Below are positions 1 to 11,674 of a DNA stretch of 64,000 bases, piece by piece. The translations under genes were made by a program, and so were the position numbers. Position 1 is the first letter of the stretch. Every line of letters starts with the position of its first letter. Under the pieces are notes generated by a model that saw nothing but the letters and a program-made list of their open reading frames with translations, ran no database searches and had not been told where the DNA came from. The stretch is taken from positions 2,891,043 through 2,955,042 of the forward strand of contig NC_084817.1 in NCBI RefSeq assembly GCF_963583255.1. The letters run 5' to 3'. The stretch comes from Pyrus communis. Its lineage: Eukaryota > Streptophyta > Magnoliopsida > Rosales > Rosaceae.

Positions 1-1450
1 AAATAAAAAATCAGTATGCACGAAAGACCAAAATAATCTTTGAGGGGGAGGAAATCGATGAAACATCGAACCTAGAAAACTTGATTTTCTGGGCAGCGAG
101 TGGAAGAGCAGAAACGGGCTTGAAGGGGGTGAGTTCGGTTGGATTCTAGGGTTTGATAGGTGTGCATGCAGTCGAAATTGATGATGGGGAGATAATTGAT
201 TTCGTGCAAGAGATTTTTTGTTCGAATCAAGTCAAGCAGGAAGGAAGAGAAAACTGAGTTTCTCGCTTCAAATAGTGGATGGCAAAATTATTTAATGGAC
301 AGAGTCAAAGAGAGTACAAAGTACAAACCTCTTCGACCAAGAAGCAGAGGACCAGTGGCTAGCATCCAGACCAGAGCTTTACACGGAGAAAAACTGCAGA
401 AGGGTTACAGATTTTCACTAGAGATGTCGTCGCCCCGTTCGTCGGTGCAACGGTGAACAGAAACTAGAGTGTAGCGGGAGTTGATCGATGCCGTAAGGAA
501 CAGGAGTGCGCCGAGTAGCATACGATTAGGTATTATTGGTAAAGTGAAGGTTCTGATTGTTGAATGAGCTGATTGCTCTATCGTGTAGGGTTCCCATGTG
601 AGTGAGGTTTTAAATTTTTCTATTGACTTGGCTCAAAACGACGTTATTTTGGCCAAGTCATTCTGAAAAAAAAATTTAGCTTTCTTCTTTCTCTTCCTGA
701 AATGAACAGCATGCCATTCTTCTCCATCACTGCCCACTGCCCAGACTTGGGTGGTCCTTGAAGATCCTCATAACCATTTTTTCGAGCTTCGGGTAGTCCC
801 GGGACCACCTTGGTCCCTTAATAGATATGCCCCTGATTGAGAAGATATAGCAATTATTAAAGTTTCATCAGAACCCATTGCAGATTTCGAACTTTAGATT
901 TTTTTTCTTTGAGAAATTTTTCTCTAATTTTGATTAAATTTGAATGAATTGATATACTCACTTCATTATAAATTTCTTTAACAACCGATTTTGTTTGATA
1001 AATTTAACTATATTTTCATAAATTTGCATATCGATAATTTTAACGTTGAAAGCATCTAATTGCCTATGATCCAATCAATCCATCAGTTGAAATAAAAGCA
1101 AATTTTTGTTGTCGAAGTCTCTCGATCAAGCCTCATATCAAGAATCTAGAGGGGCCCGACTCTTTTGAGCCTTTTATTTCTTGAATCATTATTCACCTTC
1201 CACTTGTCAGAACTAGGAATGCCCGACCAATTTTGATATGCTTTTTACTTTATTTATTTTTCCGTAATCCATATTATTTAAAGAGATCATTGGTCCTAGT
1301 CGCAATTGTTTTTTGTTTTCTTTTTGCTTTTGGCAACTTTCAATGTGCTTGGCTGCTTTCTTAGGCAACTTTCAGTAAATTGTGATTTAGAAAAGAAGAT
1401 GAAAAAGATGACCACTTCTCAAATATTGTATGTTAATTTTTCTCCCTTTA
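1..1450. other. 5' window edge, no gene recognised
   Basis: AT-rich DNA with no ORF I can assign. A short open frame of 86 codons at 196-456 (+) has no recognisable domain, a basic composition and no clear splice context. The first 150 bases contain a polypurine run (about 41-52, GAGGGGGAGGA) that could be the tract preceding a 3' LTR, but no matching LTR ends were found, so I leave this unassigned. Confidence 0.4.
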
Positions 1451-1462
1451 TAGAGATTTTTT

Positions 1463-1602
1463 AATATGTTCAGAAGACGGGCGCATACGTCATATGTCAT
1501 TGTACAAGTGAAGGAATCCTTGAAAAAAAAAAAAAAAAAAACCTCCTTTCACTTGTGCTACAAATAATGTACTGACATGTGTTCCGAACACTTTAAAAAA
1601 TT
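1463..1602. mobile_element. Small hairpin MITE-like inverted repeat
   Basis: Two arms of about 45-50 bases are imperfect reverse complements: the left arm includes TTCAGAA and ACAAGTGAAGGA, the right arm TCCTTTCACTTGT and GTTCCGAA. They flank a run of A residues (about 1524-1541). A compact palindrome without coding capacity is typical of a deletion-derived MITE. Target duplication not resolved. Confidence 0.45.
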
Positions 1603-2139
1603 TATGCTCGTTTTATGGGTGAATCACTAGTTCATCGACTTTTGGAGCGAAAACTATCATTCCTCGTATGAATCTTTGGGAACTTGGAAATTGTTTTATG
1701 TTGAGATAGTGGACTTCAATTTTGGTTTTGATCTTCTTGTTTCCACAAGCTTATGAGAAAAAAAGAGCCTTCCTAATTTCATACACCTGGAAATATCATG
1801 TTTGTGCGTGTAAAGTGAATTCAACTATTCATGTTTGTGAAACTTACAAATGAAGAAACAATGAAAGAATGACAAACCTTACCACTCTTCTTTCACACTA
1901 TTATCATGCCTTGTGTGTTTTCCGAAAGATTTTTTAGTAGTGTGTCATAAAAATGGTCTGGTAAACCAAGTATTATAATACAGGAGGTTGAATACTGAAA
2001 AAAATAATTTTAACTACTTTTGTAATGATACTTAATGTACCAAATCGTTTCTCAACACTGAAAAATTTCTCATGTATTGGGATGCATTATTTTCAGTCTC
2101 CTGGGATTTCATCCACACAAGAATATAAGTGGCCTCGTG

Positions 2140-2985
2140 AATTCTGTAAGAGCACTTCCATCGGAAGCAAAAGAGGCTGGCACCCAGTGGAAAAAACAAG
2201 CTGAGACTCAGCCAATCCACTCCAGCCGGTGGAATAGACTGGCACCCAGCCCAAGCCAGTCCACAGGTCGGCCTAAAATCGACAGAGGAAGGAGACGGCT
2301 CATTTGACGCCTTGCTAACGTCATGGCTACAATCTCTCTCATCTGGAACCCCATCCGGCTCTTGGAACCCCACCCCGATCCCTGGAACCCATCCCAATCC
2401 CTGGAACCCCATCAACCCCCTTCCCCTAATAAATCCATATATTCAACACCATGTCCCCCTTCCAAATCATGATCCTCCTGCAACTCGGATCGTCGTCGAT
2501 TGGTTGATTAACTCGGATCTTGCTGCAACTGGAATTTTTTTTTCCGTTTTGTATATTTTCGATGAATTTTTGAATATGAAGGTGTTGATTTTTGGGGGTT
2601 TATGGTGTGCGCATGTCAGGGTAGATTCGATGATGTGGTGTACAGAGAGGAGAAAAAAAAGGAAGAAGAAGAAGAAGATGAAGATGGTGTACAGAGAGAA
2701 GAAAAAACTGGGAAAAGTGGGAAGAAAAAGAAGAAGAGGAAGAAGAAGACGGGAGGGGGTGTCAGATGAAGACAAAAATTAAAACACCAAATTATTATTT
2801 TATAATAAAAATTAATAATATTTTAATAAAATTGACTAGGCTATTTTTTGTTAGGGATGGAGATGCTTTGGCCTATTACTGTTCATTAGGGTCTATTACT
2901 GTTTACTTGAGTGGATAAATGAGCTGGGTGCTGGTGCAAAGTCTTTAGGGGTGAAATTGCTCTAAAGTATGATGGAGTGCTGGCT
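2140..2985. mobile_element. Possible non-autonomous DNA transposon with purine-rich tract
   Basis: The left end (GAGCACTTCCATCGGA...GGCTGGCACCCAG) is partly mirrored at the right end by the reverse complement of GAGCTGGGTGCTGGTGCAAAG followed by AAATTGCTCT, suggesting imperfect terminal inverted repeats. Inside is an almost pure purine (AAG/GGA) tract at about 2648-2760, which creates apparent Lys/Arg-rich ORFs (for example 2312-2782 +) that I regard as non-coding. Repeats such as CTGGAACCC (2343-2410) also occur. Superfamily not assignable. Confidence 0.35.
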
Positions 2986-3192
2986 TAGGCATTAGAGGGA
3001 GCTTGACCCACCTAATTCATCGGCATTTTCCTTCTTTTCTTTTTCCTTCATCTTTTTATTTTCTCTTTGCCCTTCCGAGACATTTACGAGTGACAAAAAG
3101 GTAAAAATGAACCACTTTTGCCTCGTCGTGTACAAGGGGAGGTGCAAAGTTTGAGTTTTGTTGACCAGCTGCGTTTTTGGTAAAAATGAACG

Positions 3193-3341
3193 ACTTTTGA
3201 CTCTTGCTTGGTCTTCCTCGAAGAATTGTGTGTAACATTCCTGATGATCTGTAGCCGTTTTGGTTTTGTGTTGGTTGGGTTCGTGGCAATGGCCATGCAT
3301 GTGCACCACTAGTTCTGATGCATGTGTCTTCTTGTTGTGAC
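3193..3341 (-). pseudogene. Aspartic protease relic F1 (start of exon 2 only)
   Basis: On the minus strand an AG acceptor (CT at 3342-3343) is followed in the phase used by the intact genes by about 50 codons resembling the prosegment of the neighbouring A1B aspartic proteases: a His-Met-His-Gly-His-Cys variant of the conserved HKHGPC block, then a Gln-rich stretch and an EEDQARVKS variant of the QDEARV motif. Similarity stops near 3193; no catalytic region follows, although the frame remains open to 2992. This is an isolated 3'-truncated scrap and cannot encode a protease. Confidence 0.7.
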
Positions 3342-4109
3342 CTGAATTAGTGAATCAATTTTCAAACCTCTGTCATCAATTTCAAAACTTAAGCCATCAA
3401 TTTCAATTCCCCTTTCCCATCCTCCACATCCATGGTTTTATTCCTTCATTCTCCTACCCTTCCCAGCTGGCTCCGGGTTTCCTCGACCCCGCATATTTGC
3501 GGATCTTCAGTCACTCTCCTTCATCGCGTTTTGACGCAATTCTCTCGGGAAGTGCATACCTTTTTAAGAGGATTTTTGTCAAACTAACCACTTCACTTAA
3601 CGAGGATATTGACATATTTTTCAAAGAATGATCAAAAGATTTACGGTGGACAAAGTTGGAGACTACTTTTATTGATTTTCATTATCAGAAAACAAAGTGA
3701 AGAGTTTTGTCAATTTCATGAAACATTTTAGTAAAAAAGCCTAGAACAAATAAAACCTAGGATCCCCCTTAGCCACTACTTATTCAATATGCCAATCCCT
3801 TTGTTCACACCACCACCTCCCATGGATCAAAAAATACGTTTTGCTCCTACTCGGGTGTTCACACCGCTACCTCCCATGAATTTGTCCTCGGTGGCTTTGT
3901 TGCCCCCGGTGACCTTGTTGTTGGTGGGTCATCTTTCACTAGCTTTCTTTGATTTGTGGTTGTTGTTTTGATCTACATGGTGCTTTGTGGAGGTTGTTGG
4001 AGTCGTCTTTTCCATCATTTTTGCGGATTTGGTTGGCTGTTTGGAATTCTGTTCCGCGACAGCAGTTCAAGCAGGATTGTAGGGTTCTTAGTTTGGTTTT
4101 TCTGTTCTG

Positions 4110-5210
4110 GGCTCAAAACTTTGTTTTGGCGGTCCATATCCTTTTTTCCTTTTTTTTATTTGTTTTATTTGTTTTTATTTATTTTAACTGGACCTCTTTT
4201 CTTTGTAATTTGGTGTGCTGTTAGCAATAAATTTACCTTTTATAAAGGAAGACGTATTATTCATGATAATTACTGTTACTTATCCATGAATACTAGTTTC
4301 AAATAACTTTTTCATACCTTGGTTGGTTATAAATATATATGAATCACACATTCATTCATACAATAATTGAATGTGGTGCAAAAGGGAAGTTAATAATGGT
4401 AAAGGTAATCAATGGTTCAAATTTTTGAGTGAGATAATAAATACGCCACGTCATGTTAACAATTTAGAATTCATGTGATAATACGTGTTATAATTATTAA
4501 TAATATATATACATAAATTTGTCATTGATCCATGTCATATTATAACTATTTGACATGGTTTGCTAGTGCTGCTATTATAGTGCTTACTACATAATGATGT
4601 CAGCGTAGGACGTCCATGCATGCTGGACCTGCGGGAATATGGAATCGTGAATTTTGATTCAAGTAGTAATTAGCAGGTCAATGGCGGTCCACTCTAACTT
4701 TGATATTTAAGTCGTTGTGTTATGCTAATTGCTAAAAGAGTTTAATTAGGTCTGTCTTATCAGTTCAAACAACCCAAAAAATTCAAACCCATAAGAAAAA
4801 TCAAACCAATATTTGTATTATATTGCAGATATAGGCAGATTTTCCAAGCTAGAAACTACGTAGTACGTACGCTTATTTCCTAGTTGCACATTTAGATGTC
4901 CCTTTTACAAGTCAATACTAATTAAATCATCACCTCGATTACAAAATCATAATATTTAGGGCAACGACTCATACTCTAAACATCGTACTAGGAATCACTT
5001 TGAACCTCATGTTGTACGCTATACGTATTATGTGTCAAATAATTGGTTTTAAAATGTTTAGATATAGTTGGTGCCAGTAGGCCAAAAGGAGAGATTGCTT
5101 AGTGTCCATAATACTGCAGTGAACATCACATGTCATTATACAATTGGAGGGACGATTGAAATTCTGTTTCTTATCTATTTGTATAATAAGGATGTCCCTA
5201 TTATACAAAT
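4110..5210. other. Intergenic DNA, no gene seen
   Basis: AT-rich; ORFs here (for example 3949-4306 +) are short, Phe-rich and lack homology I recognise. The interval is part of the duplicated block and contains the empty site (about 4918-4930, CTAATTAAATCATCACC) matching the SINE insertion at 53.4 kb. Confidence 0.6.
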
Positions 5211-5212
5211 TT

Positions 5213-5384
5213 AAGGGAAATCCTAGTCAGACTAAATTTGTGGACAAAATTTTATAAAATAAATGACATAGAAGTTGATGATTGAATTATTACTTAAAAG
5301 TTAAACATGCTCGTTTCTATTGGTAACAAATTATTTAGTTTGCAAATTTAGTCGATAAATTTAGTCTTCCTAGTACTTCCTTAA
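5213..5384. mobile_element. MITE family M1, copy 1
   Basis: About 170 bases with imperfect inverted ends (AAGGGAAATCCTAG...GACTAAATTTG and CAAATTTAG...GTCTTCCTAGTACTTCCTT). The same arrangement, including the internal TTATTTAGTTTGCAAATTTAG-like arm and a central ATTGAATTATTACTTA-like core, recurs at 13585-13758, 16336-16493, 33055-33190 and 63389-63559. Non-coding, deletion-derivative DNA transposon. Confidence 0.65.
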
Positions 5385-5899
5385 AATTTATGGCGTTGAG
5401 AACAAAAACGTCATTAAAGGATCTTAACCATGAAGTTTTTTTTATTTTTTATTTTTTATTTTTTATTTTTATTTTAAATTTTCCAAACGATCTCACTCTC
5501 TCCCATGACATGTAGTTTAAAAAACGTCATGGGTCAGATCCCTTTGATGACGTTTATGTTCTAAACGACATAAGTTTTACCTCATTAAAAGGCAGTTTTC
5601 TTGTACTGTAAGTGAGACCACACCTTTAAAAATTTAACCCCATTTTCATAAAAAAATAAAGCTAATTTTGTCTTCTTCTCTATTTTTCTCTTTACTTGTT
5701 GCATTGATAATTTAATACTCATACATGTTAACAAAAGTACGCAACTCAATATGAATATAAACATGAGATTAGGAGTAAGCAAACAAAGAAGGGGCATGAA
5801 AACTTAATAACTCAACTAGAATTTTGTTAATATTTCAACAGGATTAATACACACACACACACACTAAATTTTCAACTTGGAAAAGGGTGAGGGAGGTGG

Positions 5900-6102
5900 A
5901 TTGTCTGCCCTCCCATTTTCATACTCTTCTTACGCCCTCCTGTGATGTGTGGTCACGGTTAAGCCACGTCAACATTTTATATTAATTTTTTATAGAAATA
6001 ATAAAACAAAAAGTAATAGGAATATAAAATGTTGATGTGGCTTAACCGTGACCACACAAACAGGAGGGCATGTGAGAGTATGGAAATGGGGAGGGCAGAC
6101 AA
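5900..6102. mobile_element. Hairpin MITE (M3) absent from the paralogous block
   Basis: A near-perfect palindrome of about 200 bases: left arm ATTGTCTGCCCTCCCATTTT...GGTCACGGTTAAGCCACGTC, right arm its reverse complement (GATGTGGCTTAACCGTGACC...GAGGGCAGACAAT), with a short AT-rich loop. The paralogous segment near 55690-55740 reads through without it, so it inserted after the duplication or was lost there. It lies about 500 bases beyond the 3' end of protease A. Confidence 0.75.
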
Positions 6103-6601
6103 TCTACTTATACTTACTCAAGCTCTAAACACATGACAATATTCCGAATACACCTCAAAATTATTCTCGACGTACATACGAAACATTACTTAATACTTTT
6201 TTTTGGTTGTGAAACCAATATTTATTTTTAATTAACTAGCTGTATTACTAACACATAACCTATCCACTTTGTTTATGTGTATAAGTATTACGATTGTATC
6301 TGTTGGTGATCTTTAATTAGCAATGGTTCTCCTAATAAATGTAGAACCAAAAAAGGAAATCAAAGAGCTTTGTAAGTGCAAAGTACGATTACGCTTGTAG
6401 GCTGGGAGAATTCTTATTGAATTGAAATAGTAATTATGGCCCACGATTTTACGTCCTGTAAAATCGTGGTAAGTGACTAAATCATAAACAGAAAACAAAC
6501 TTGTCGCTCAAGTATAGGAGGGTTATTAGCACGACCTGGAATAAAACCATAAAAACAAGGAACCCTATCAACTAGGAAATCCCAACAACTTCAACAATAA
6601 A

Positions 6602-8840
6602 TCATTGGCAACCAGCAGGTGCAAATCCAACCTTTCCACCAGCGACGTCATACACTACCTGCAACCTCTTCTGTTGAACGTTCCCAATAATCCCGACACT
6701 CCTATCATCTTTGTTTCCGGCAAACGCCAAGCAAAACTGCGAAGCACTCTGCTGGACTAATATTCCTGTTGCGTCCACGTCTACCGTAACCCCATTGCCA
6801 AACACAAACCCTATCGTTGGAAGGGTTATCGTTTTGAATCCACTGAAGTCGTAACACGTGTCCAGCAGGGAAGAATTCGACTTAGCAGTTGGGTACCTCT
6901 TCATCGCTTCTCGAAATGCGTCCCGCAGCGCTGTGTACGCTGTGGCTGGGAGGCGCGTGATGACCGTCCCCGAGTCAATGATTGTCCCCGAAGTCGAAAA
7001 TACTGAAGCCGAAATTGGCAGTTGACTCCCACCGATGTTGATGCCGACCAGTCCGAGGCTGTAATACGACGTGTCTTGAGATAATGTGGTGAGCGGCGTG
7101 AACTTGACGGCGTTACCTGAACGTCCGTTGTCGGAGTTGCCTAAGCTGAGGTAACCGGTGGAGCTTGAAGTGGAGGGGAGGCAGTAGGAGAAGAATCTGT
7201 TGTACTTCTGAGCGGTTTGTTCAACAAGGGAGATCTTGCTTCGATCGAGACCGATCAAACCGGCGATGCCCCTAAATAAGCCTTGGTTATTCTGGCCGCA
7301 GCCGAAGACAAAACCAGTAAAAACATCTGTTGAAGTCAAAGTTAACTTCTCGCTGGCAAGGAAGCCGACTGTGAAGGAGCGGTCTCTATACCCTTGGCCG
7401 TAAATACAGGTGGAGCCGGAACAATTGCTAGCGACACCGGAGGCTGCAAGTTGAGAACACGCGGCGGAGTTGCAGGAGATGTTGGAGTAAGAGGTAGAGA
7501 GAGAAGGGTCGAAGATGGGATCTTTCTGTTGGTAACAAGATCCAGCACATGGTCGGCACTGTGTCCAAGTGAGACCGCTGCCGGTGTCGAAGACAAGCGA
7601 GAGTTGCTTCTGGGGCGAGCCCAAGCCGACACTGACGATGTAGTTTCCAGAACCAAGTACGCTGCCGGACTGGGCAGGAATCACGGTGGCATCGGATTGT
7701 GCAAGTGGGTCGGGGATTTTGTAATTTTTTGGGTCGTTGAAATGGGAGTGAATTGAGTGGACTCGGGCTTCGTCTTGCTTGAGGATTTGTATGTGATATT
7801 CATCTTGATCGGAAGGATTACTGTTTGATTTGAGTTGGTGGACTTCGTTGCATGGGCCATGTTTGTGGATCACTTTCAGTACGGATGCCGCCTTATTGTC
7901 ATGACCTGAATTGAAAAATGTATAGGTTTGTTATTACATACAATTTTTTTTTTTTTTTTAACAAATGATATTATTTACATACTTATGTAATCCCAATTAC
8001 TTTTATGAAATACAATATGTATATATGGGAACATGATGGTGACACAAGCTGTTTTTACAAATGTTTTTTTATGGATCCCCTTCGTAATATATTTCATCGA
8101 TCTAAACCGTTTATCTTTTAAGTTTTCCCTCAAATATTTTGTCTACAAAAAATGACCCAGATTTGAAATCATATGACCGTTGGATTAACGATTTAGGTTT
8201 TTTTTTTATTTCACTAAAAGATGCACAGTTCAGATCGTTAAAATACATGACGGAATGCGTATAAAATTAAAAATAGAAATATATGATACAAATTTTACCC
8301 ATAAATATAAACATGCCAAATGTAACATTTTTTACACTAAATAGATTTATTTGAAAAATTAAACTTAAATATGTTGACGTGTAAATATTTCATTACTAAA
8401 ATACCGACATGGATAAAAATAAAAATAAAAACTTGATAAAAAATTAAAATAAAATAAGATTTCAATCGATGGAATAGAAAAATGAAGGATTTAATCTAAT
8501 TTTTCTATTAAAATATTTCCATGCACTTAGCACTCATTCAACACCATGCATGCAATGATCCATATATAAAGCAAGTAGAATACGCTCCATTGAGATGGAA
8601 AAGACAACATATGTGCATGGATAGAGGAGTTAGCTAGAGAGAGATATGGGATCAACCATTGGTGGAGGGTCTGCAGGTGTTTGCTGGTAGAAGAGAGATG
8701 ACTTCAACTGTGTAAGTACGTGAAGGGAGGTTGGTTTTTGTATCTCTTACTGCCAAAGAGCAGAGAATTAGGCATAGAAATGCTGATAAACCAATGGAAA
8801 ATCTAAGGAAGGAGGAGGAGCTAGAAATGGGAGTTGCCAT
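6602..8840 (-). CDS. Aspartic protease A (nepenthesin-like, At5g10770/AED1-type), two exons
   Basis: CDS is complement(join(6602..7905,8657..8840)), 495 residues. Exon 1 starts at ATG 8840 and encodes a signal peptide (hydrophobic SIGLSAFLCLILCSLAV) and a prosegment start. It ends in ...AATG before a GT donor; the 751-bp intron ends in TTCAG and a Gly codon is split across the junction. Exon 2 carries the HKHGPC block, then the A1 peptidase fold. Catalytic Asp168 lies in DTGSGLTW and Asp372 in DSGTVITRLP; a Cys-rich insert typical of plant nepenthesins follows the first. Family members are secreted or vacuolar endopeptidases, with AED1 linked to salicylate-dependent immunity. Two glycines conserved in sister gene E are replaced (YGD to YRD in the flap, GLG to GLD near residue 282), so full activity is uncertain. 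Assignment is sure; substrate unknown. Confidence 0.88.
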
Positions 8841-8911
8841 GGATAGCAGATTAGCAAGTCTTCTTGCTATTTCCTCTAGATTATGTTGCTCCTGTAAGCA
8901 TACGATCTCAA

Positions 8912-8922
8912 CCTTATATACT
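8912..8922 (-). promoter_or_regulatory. TATA box of protease A
   Basis: Minus-strand AGTATATAAGG lies about 75 bases upstream of the start codon. The same ATATAAGG-like motif sits at the same distance before exon 1 of gene E (58208-58217) and pseudogene B (15912-15921), supporting a conserved core promoter. Confidence 0.6.
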
Positions 8923-8989
8923 AATTGGAAATTTGGAAGACATGCAGGGATTGCGCCTGTGTTGTCGGGTTTAATTATTTTTCTGTTGA

Positions 8990-9480
8990 AAAATACATAG
9001 CTTGACCAATTGGTAATTACTCACCACCAGTCTACTCGTCAAAGTCCATAGAGACCCCATATACACCAACGTTCTCAACACGTTCAAGTCAACTATAATA
9101 CTTCGTTGCATTCCTCAAAGGAATATTAGAGAATATTACTCGAGTTCATCCGATTGTGATTAAGAAATCTCGTTAAACAAATCTTATAATTGAAATTGTT
9201 TATTTTTTAATTAAAATTTTTGCTACATTGAAGAGTTTCAAACAATAAATCTAAATTACTCCTACCTATCAACCTAGACCTGCCCACACCACTAGTTTTC
9301 TTAATCATAGTTTAAATATGTATCATCTCTACCCAAAAAAAAAAAATATATATATATATATATATAAATAATAATAAGAGAATATTTGTAGTGCATAATG
9401 AAAATTTTAAAGTGCTAAATTAGCACTCATTCATCATTTCAACTAATTTTTAATATTAATAGAAGTCGCAGATGATGCTT
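8990..9480. other. Upstream intergenic DNA
   Basis: AT-rich sequence upstream of protease A with an (AT)n run at about 9347-9366. No ORF, RNA gene or clear transposon end was recognised. Confidence 0.5.
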
Positions 9481-9761
9481 TATTGCGTAGGGGTGGGTTG
9501 GAAAAATCGAAAATAAAAAAAAAAAGGACTGAAAACTGACCAGTAACCGAAAAAAATTAAACCAAAAGTATAAAATCGAACCGAACCGAATAAATTATAA
9601 ATTAGTATTTTTTTTATTTAAATTAAATTATATGTTAACATCTTCGAAGCCCAATTCCAAACATTAGTTAGTTTCAGCACAATTTACAGAAGCCCAACTT
9701 CAAGCCGAAAACATATCAATATTATAATTGTCCATTACCTAAAAGGAAATCCTATGATCAG

Positions 9762-9903
9762 TATACGGGATGGTACATTATGTGTCATTATATAAATGGT
9801 GAGATAAGTGTGTTAAAAAATTAATAACTTAAAACGTAAAATTTCCTACTACTTATATAAAAACACGTGGTGTATCCTCGTGTACCGGTCACAATGAAAA
9901 ATT
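9762..9903. mobile_element. MITE family M6, copy 1
   Basis: About 140 bases beginning GGGATGGTACATTATGTGTC and ending near GTACCGGTCACAATGAAAAA. A second copy at about 53108-53262 shares GGTGGTACATTACGTG, TATATAAATRGTGRGATA, TTAATAACTTAAAA and a matching 3' half. Non-coding. It lies inside the hAT-like element. Confidence 0.5.
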
Positions 9904-10276
9904 TCTCGCCTATTGGACCTATTCCTTTTCTCTCCCGTTCTGCAAATTCTTAGTCAACACCTTCTGTGTGATTCTTGTGAATTTGTTCAAAGAAGGGCTA
10001 GGGGATTTGCATGGGTGAAAAGTTGTGGTAGGTATGGTGGGGAATTGCAACTTTATCTCATCTGTGATTCATCAGATTCTACTGTTTTTGCAGAATATTA
10101 ATCTGTTTCAGTTAGATTTCAGATCCTATAATGTATATGATAATTTTTTTTTTTAATTTGATTGGACTTATTATAACAGGTGTGAATGTCACAGAGCAAA
10201 ATTCCATTCATTGTCATTTTGGTACATATGAATCCGTTGATTGCTCCGTCACTCAGCAATGAACTTCTTGTGAATG

Positions 10277-11354
10277 TGTTGACTCTAAAAATTACAAAAC
10301 CTACGTGGCGCGCAGGCCGAGTAACTAATAAGCTAACTACGTCCTTCGGTTGAATGCGGGGCGTGCCAACTCGTCGGCCGAGCTCGGCCGAGGAGTAAAA
10401 TTTGTTGATGTCGCTTTGGGTGCGTCGTTGACTTCTCTATCTTGCGATTGCGACCGAGGAAGGAATGCTCTCGGTCTCTGGGTTCTACAGCCTGAAGACA
10501 AGGCTGCTAATTCTGCGGAGTTCACAAATCGTCGGAGCCCGATTCGGTCACTGTGATTATATTCGTAAGAGTATAAGCACGTCGAATTGAGACCAAACTA
10601 TATGGGCACAGGTACTCGAACGTGATGTATGTCTTGATGGTGAACGTAGTTCGGCCGTCGGAATGCCGAACCCTGAAGCTCACTTGCGAGTATCCAATCA
10701 TAAAACCGCTCGGCGTCCAGTACGCCGAGTAAAGCAACTCGTAACACCTGACTATGCCGAGAAGGCTAGCAAGGTGACCTCTGCCAACAAAGGTTCGAAA
10801 ACCCTTCTCGACCGAGACTTAGATAGGTAACCGGTCGACCTCGACGCAGTGCTGTTTATCCAAACTGAAGGTGCTTCTTGGTCGGCTGATTCTGCGGCAG
10901 CAGTGCTGTTTATCCAAACTGAAGGTGTGTCGGCAGGAAAAGAAAAGGAAAAATCTCAAGGTGTTTGAGAGGTTTTGCGCAGGGCAATTGTATGCTGATT
11001 TGAAGGTCCTTTTCTGTTGCATGATCTCTTGTATTTATAGTGCCCCATTCCTTGAAACCAATTCTGATTTGGATTGGGAGTCCTTGTCCCATTTTGCCTC
11101 TAACTCGAACAAACCCACTCCTACTGGGATTCTGAATTTTCCTTCTTTTCGGGACTCCATTCCTTGCCGGTCGAGAATCCTGGTCGTACTAGGACTTCCT
11201 CGACCTTTCCTACTCATCCGGACTACTTGGGATAGGATTTGGCCGACCCTGCCAGCTTGCCCGGGATTTATTATTCGGCCCATAGTATTTATCATCACCT
11301 TGGGCCTAGCACATCCTGCCGCTCGGCCTACCAATAATATTTTGGGCCCAAACA
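10277..11354. mobile_element. Solo LTR of about 1.08 kb with 5-bp target duplication
   Basis: The segment starts TGTTGACTC and ends GGGCCCAAACA (TG...CA) and is flanked on both sides by GAATG (10272-10276 and 11355-11359). It is notably GC-richer than its surroundings (CGGCCGAG-rich), has a TATTTATAG box at about 11032-11040 and contains a short tandem repeat (CAGTGCTGTTTATCCAAACT at about 10849-10868 and 10901-10920). There is no internal domain, so this is a product of LTR-LTR recombination. Length and base composition suggest a Ty3/gypsy family, not proven. ORFs across it (10871-11377 +, 11035-11514 -) look spurious. Confidence 0.75.
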
Positions 11355-11674
11355 GAATGTTAAAAGAACAAAAATAAAAATAAAAAATTGAACCGAAACC
11401 GAAACCAAAACCGAATCGAAAATAACCGAACGAAAAGCAAATCGAATTGAACAGGAAATTCGGTTTGGTTTTTGGTTTTGGTAAAAAAATAGAACCGAAT
11501 GAAATCGAACCCACCTCTATTACGGTAACAGAAAAGAATTATACATGCACCTTGATGCGAATTTGATTCTCACTTATTATCCTCAATTAATAACTAACTA
11601 TTATCCTCAAATATCAAAGATATGCATCAAATCAATGAATCATGAGCATGCAGAATAACTCAACAACCACACTG

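Larger units (their letters stand above)
3875..8990. repeat. Segmental duplication, left copy (partner 52885-58300)
   Basis: Collinear similarity with 52885-58300 is visible along the whole block: the TTTGTCCTCGGYGG...GTTGTTGG stretch (3875-4060 vs 52890-53060), GGGCAACGACT...CTCTAAACAT (4960 vs 53620), AAAACTTAATAACTCAACTAG (5797-5820 vs 55330-55640), then protease A versus protease E including both exons and the intron. The copies differ by transposon insertions: MITE 5900-6102 is only in this copy, while a SINE (53.4 kb) and a Cassandra solo LTR (55.3 kb) are only in the other. Orientation is the same, so the duplication is direct. Confidence 0.8.
9488..11519. mobile_element. hAT-like non-autonomous element carrying AACCGA-type repeats
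   Basis: Ends are inverted: AGGGGTGGGTTGG at the left, and the reverse complement of CGAACCCACCTC at the right. Just inside both ends lie AACCGAACCGAA-type hexamer stretches (about 9540-9590 and 11390-11510), in mirrored arrangement on the right (TTCGGTTTGGTTTTTGG). Flanks TATTGCGT (9481-9488) and TATTACGG (11518-11525) match at 6 of 8 bases, compatible with a decayed 8-bp hAT target duplication. No transposase ORF is present. A solo LTR is nested inside. Superfamily assignment rests on ends and target length only. Confidence 0.5.

Noticed and set aside
196..456. 86-codon ORF near the window start
   Set aside because: No recognisable motif, no promoter or splice evidence.
2312..2782. 156-codon Lys/Arg-rich ORF
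   Set aside because: Its C-terminal half is a translated AAG/GGA purine repeat and its N-terminal half comes from CTGGAACCC repeats inside a probable transposon.
10337..11514. Long ORFs on both strands in the GC-rich region
   Set aside because: They lie inside a solo LTR and the (AACCGA)n-type repeats of the hAT-like element; no domain seen.
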